Shown piece after piece: positions 37,041 to 38,169 of a stretch of 38,169 nucleotides of DNA. How positions within the stretch are numbered: the stretch's first letter is position 1; every line of letters starts with the position of its first letter. Both the position numbers and the translations under genes were made by a program. Source of the DNA: an uncultured Pelagibacteraceae bacterium (GTDB lineage: Bacteria > Pseudomonadota > Alphaproteobacteria > Pelagibacterales > Pelagibacteraceae). The stretch covers positions 1 through 38,169 of the forward strand of contig CACPPH010000007.1 of assembly GCA_902635795.1 (NCBI GenBank). The letters are read 5' to 3'. The notes beneath the pieces are model-generated. The model saw nothing but the letters and a program-made list of their open reading frames with translations. It did not search any database and was not told the DNA's origin.

Positions 37041-38169
37041 TGACTAAATTTGTATCAATCTTAGGCTCTACTGGATCTGTTGGGTTAGCAGTATTAAAAA
37101 TTTTAGATAAAGATAAGCTTATTAAAATTAATTTATTGTGTGCAAATAAAAGTTATTCTTTAATATGTTCTCAAATAAAAAAATACAAACCTAAAATATT
37201 TATAATAAATAACCATGCAATATTTAAAAAAGTAAAAAAAAGATTTAAAAAAAAAAAAACTATAATTCTTAATAATTTTAATTCTTTAAAAATAAGAAAA
37301 AAATCTGATATTACAGTTTCAGCAATTCCAGGAATAGCTGGCCTTCAGCCAACATTAAAAATGATTGCAGGGAGTAGAAAAATACTTATTGCAAATAAAG
37401 AATCTATTATTTGTGGATGGGATATATTAAATAAAGAGGCAAAAAAAAATAAAACAAAAATAATACCAATAGACTCAGAGCACTTCTCAATTATGAAACT
37501 ATTAGAGAGTAATAAATTAGAGGATATAAATAAAATTTATATTACAGCATCAGGTGGACCTTTCTTAAACTATAGCATTAATCAACTTCAAAAAATTAGA
37601 CCATCGGACGCTTTAAAACATCCTAAATGGAAAATGGGAAAAAAAGTTACAATAGACTCAGCAACACTAATGAACAAAATATTAGAGTTAATGGAAGCTC
37701 AGCTTTTATTTAATTTAGATTTAAAAAAATTAGATATCTTAATTCACCCAGAGTCACTTGTTCATGCAGTTGTGGAGTTAAGTAACGGATTATATAAATT
37801 TATCTATCATGATACTTCGATGATTATACCTCTCGCGAATGCAATATATGAGGACAAGTTAAATATTAATCATTTTTATATTAAAAAAAATAGCATAATA
37901 AAAAATCTTACTTTTCAAAAAGTAAATAAAAATATTTTTCCTATTATCAAGCTTAAAAAGAAATTAAATGAATACCCAGCAACTCCAATTATTATTAATG
38001 CAGCAAATGAAATATTAGTTGATCAATTTTTGCGAAAAAAGATACCTTTTTCGAGCATATATAAATTCATTATGGCCATTCTGAAAGATAGAAATTATAG
38101 AAAATATGCTATAAAAAGGCCTAAAAATATTAATCAAATTTTTAAAGTGGATAATTGGGCAAGGAATAG
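37040..38169 (+). CDS. dxr: 1-deoxy-D-xylulose 5-phosphate reductoisomerase, 3' end outside window
   Basis: Second step of the non-mevalonate isoprenoid pathway (DXP to MEP, NADPH-dependent), feeding uppS. Translating from ATG 37040 gives an open frame of 376 codons to the window edge with no stop, so only about the last ten residues should be missing. The NADPH loop ILGSTGSVG is at 7-15, IANKES near 117-122, metal ligands in DSEHF (Asp145, Glu147) and in TLMNKILELMEA, substrate motifs HPKWKMGKKVTIDSAT and LIHPESLVHAVVE. An A13 run (37247-37259) is in frame and encodes lysines. Its place after cdsA is the standard order. Confidence 0.95.
   Translation, partial: MTKFVSILGSTGSVGLAVLKILDKDKLIKINLLCANKSYSLICSQIKKYKPKIFIINNHAIFKKVKKRFKKKKTIILNNFNSLKIRKKSDITVSAIPGIAGLQPTLKMIAGSRKILIANKESIICGWDILNKEAKKNKTKIIPIDSEHFSIMKLLESNKLEDINKIYITASGGPFLNYSINQLQKIRPSDALKHPKWKMGKKVTIDSATLMNKILELMEAQLLFNLDLKKLDILIHPESLVHAVVELSNGLYKFIYHDTSMIIPLANAIYEDKLNINHFYIKKNSIIKNLTFQKVNKNIFPIIKLKKKLNEYPATPIIINAANEILVDQFLRKKIPFSSIYKFIMAILKDRNYRKYAIKRPKNINQIFKVDNWARN

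Noticed and set aside
37040-38169. Suspicion that dxr is broken because it has no stop in the window and contains an A13 run
   Set aside because: Codon-by-codon translation is continuous with conserved motifs on both sides of the run; the gene simply runs off the window end.

Overview
The window looks like a piece of a streamlined, very AT-rich alphaproteobacterial genome, most probably of the SAR11 clade (Pelagibacterales). The reasons are the strong A+T bias with lysine/asparagine/isoleucine-rich proteins, genes that overlap or lie only a few bases apart, almost no intergenic DNA (no gene-free stretch reaches 300 bases), and a typical alphaproteobacterial gene order (tig-clpP-clpX-lon, then tRNA-Val/tRNA-Asp, then nuoA-N, then birA-coaX-rnj-DUF1467-proS-lolCE-lolD-dnaE, then rpsB-tsf-frr-uppS-cdsA-dxr). 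The taxonomic call is inference from these features, not from a search.

Layout. (1) Positions 1-5240 encode protein quality control: the 3' part of trigger factor (with an apparent frameshift in an A8 run), ClpP, ClpX and Lon. A near-consensus promoter precedes clpX and a heat-shock-like promoter precedes lon. (2) Positions 5242-8736 are a small accessory surface-glycan cassette: a family-17-like glycosyltransferase on the minus strand and, divergent from it across 51 bases, an 850-residue three-domain fusion (sugar epimerase/dehydratase + cupin + C-methyltransferase). (3) Positions 8726-9521 hold a zinc-ribbon membrane protein (minus strand) and the tRNA-Val(UAC)-tRNA-Asp(GUC) pair. (4) Positions 9683-33416 are an essentially gapless same-strand run of 22 genes: the complete 14-gene complex I operon nuoA-N, followed by biotin ligase, type III pantothenate kinase, RNase J, a DUF1467 membrane protein, short-form prolyl-tRNA synthetase, the lipoprotein-release ABC transporter (lolC/E, lolD) and DNA polymerase III alpha. 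(5) Positions 33417-33536 are a structured leader in front of rpsB. (6) Positions 33537-38169 hold rpsB, tsf, frr, uppS, cdsA and dxr (dxr cut by the window edge), linking translation with isoprenoid/undecaprenyl and phospholipid precursor synthesis.

Most of the window is conserved housekeeping. The parts most worth a second look are the three-domain sugar enzyme and its glycosyltransferase neighbour sitting where a histone-like gene (hup) is often found after lon, the leader RNA of rpsB with a possible pseudoknot, the absence of pyrH from between tsf and frr, the minimal catalytic-core-only biotin ligase, the frameshifted tig, and the candidate heat-shock promoter that would give lon an almost leaderless mRNA. 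I found no CRISPR array, insertion sequence, phage gene or obviously new defence or metabolic system.
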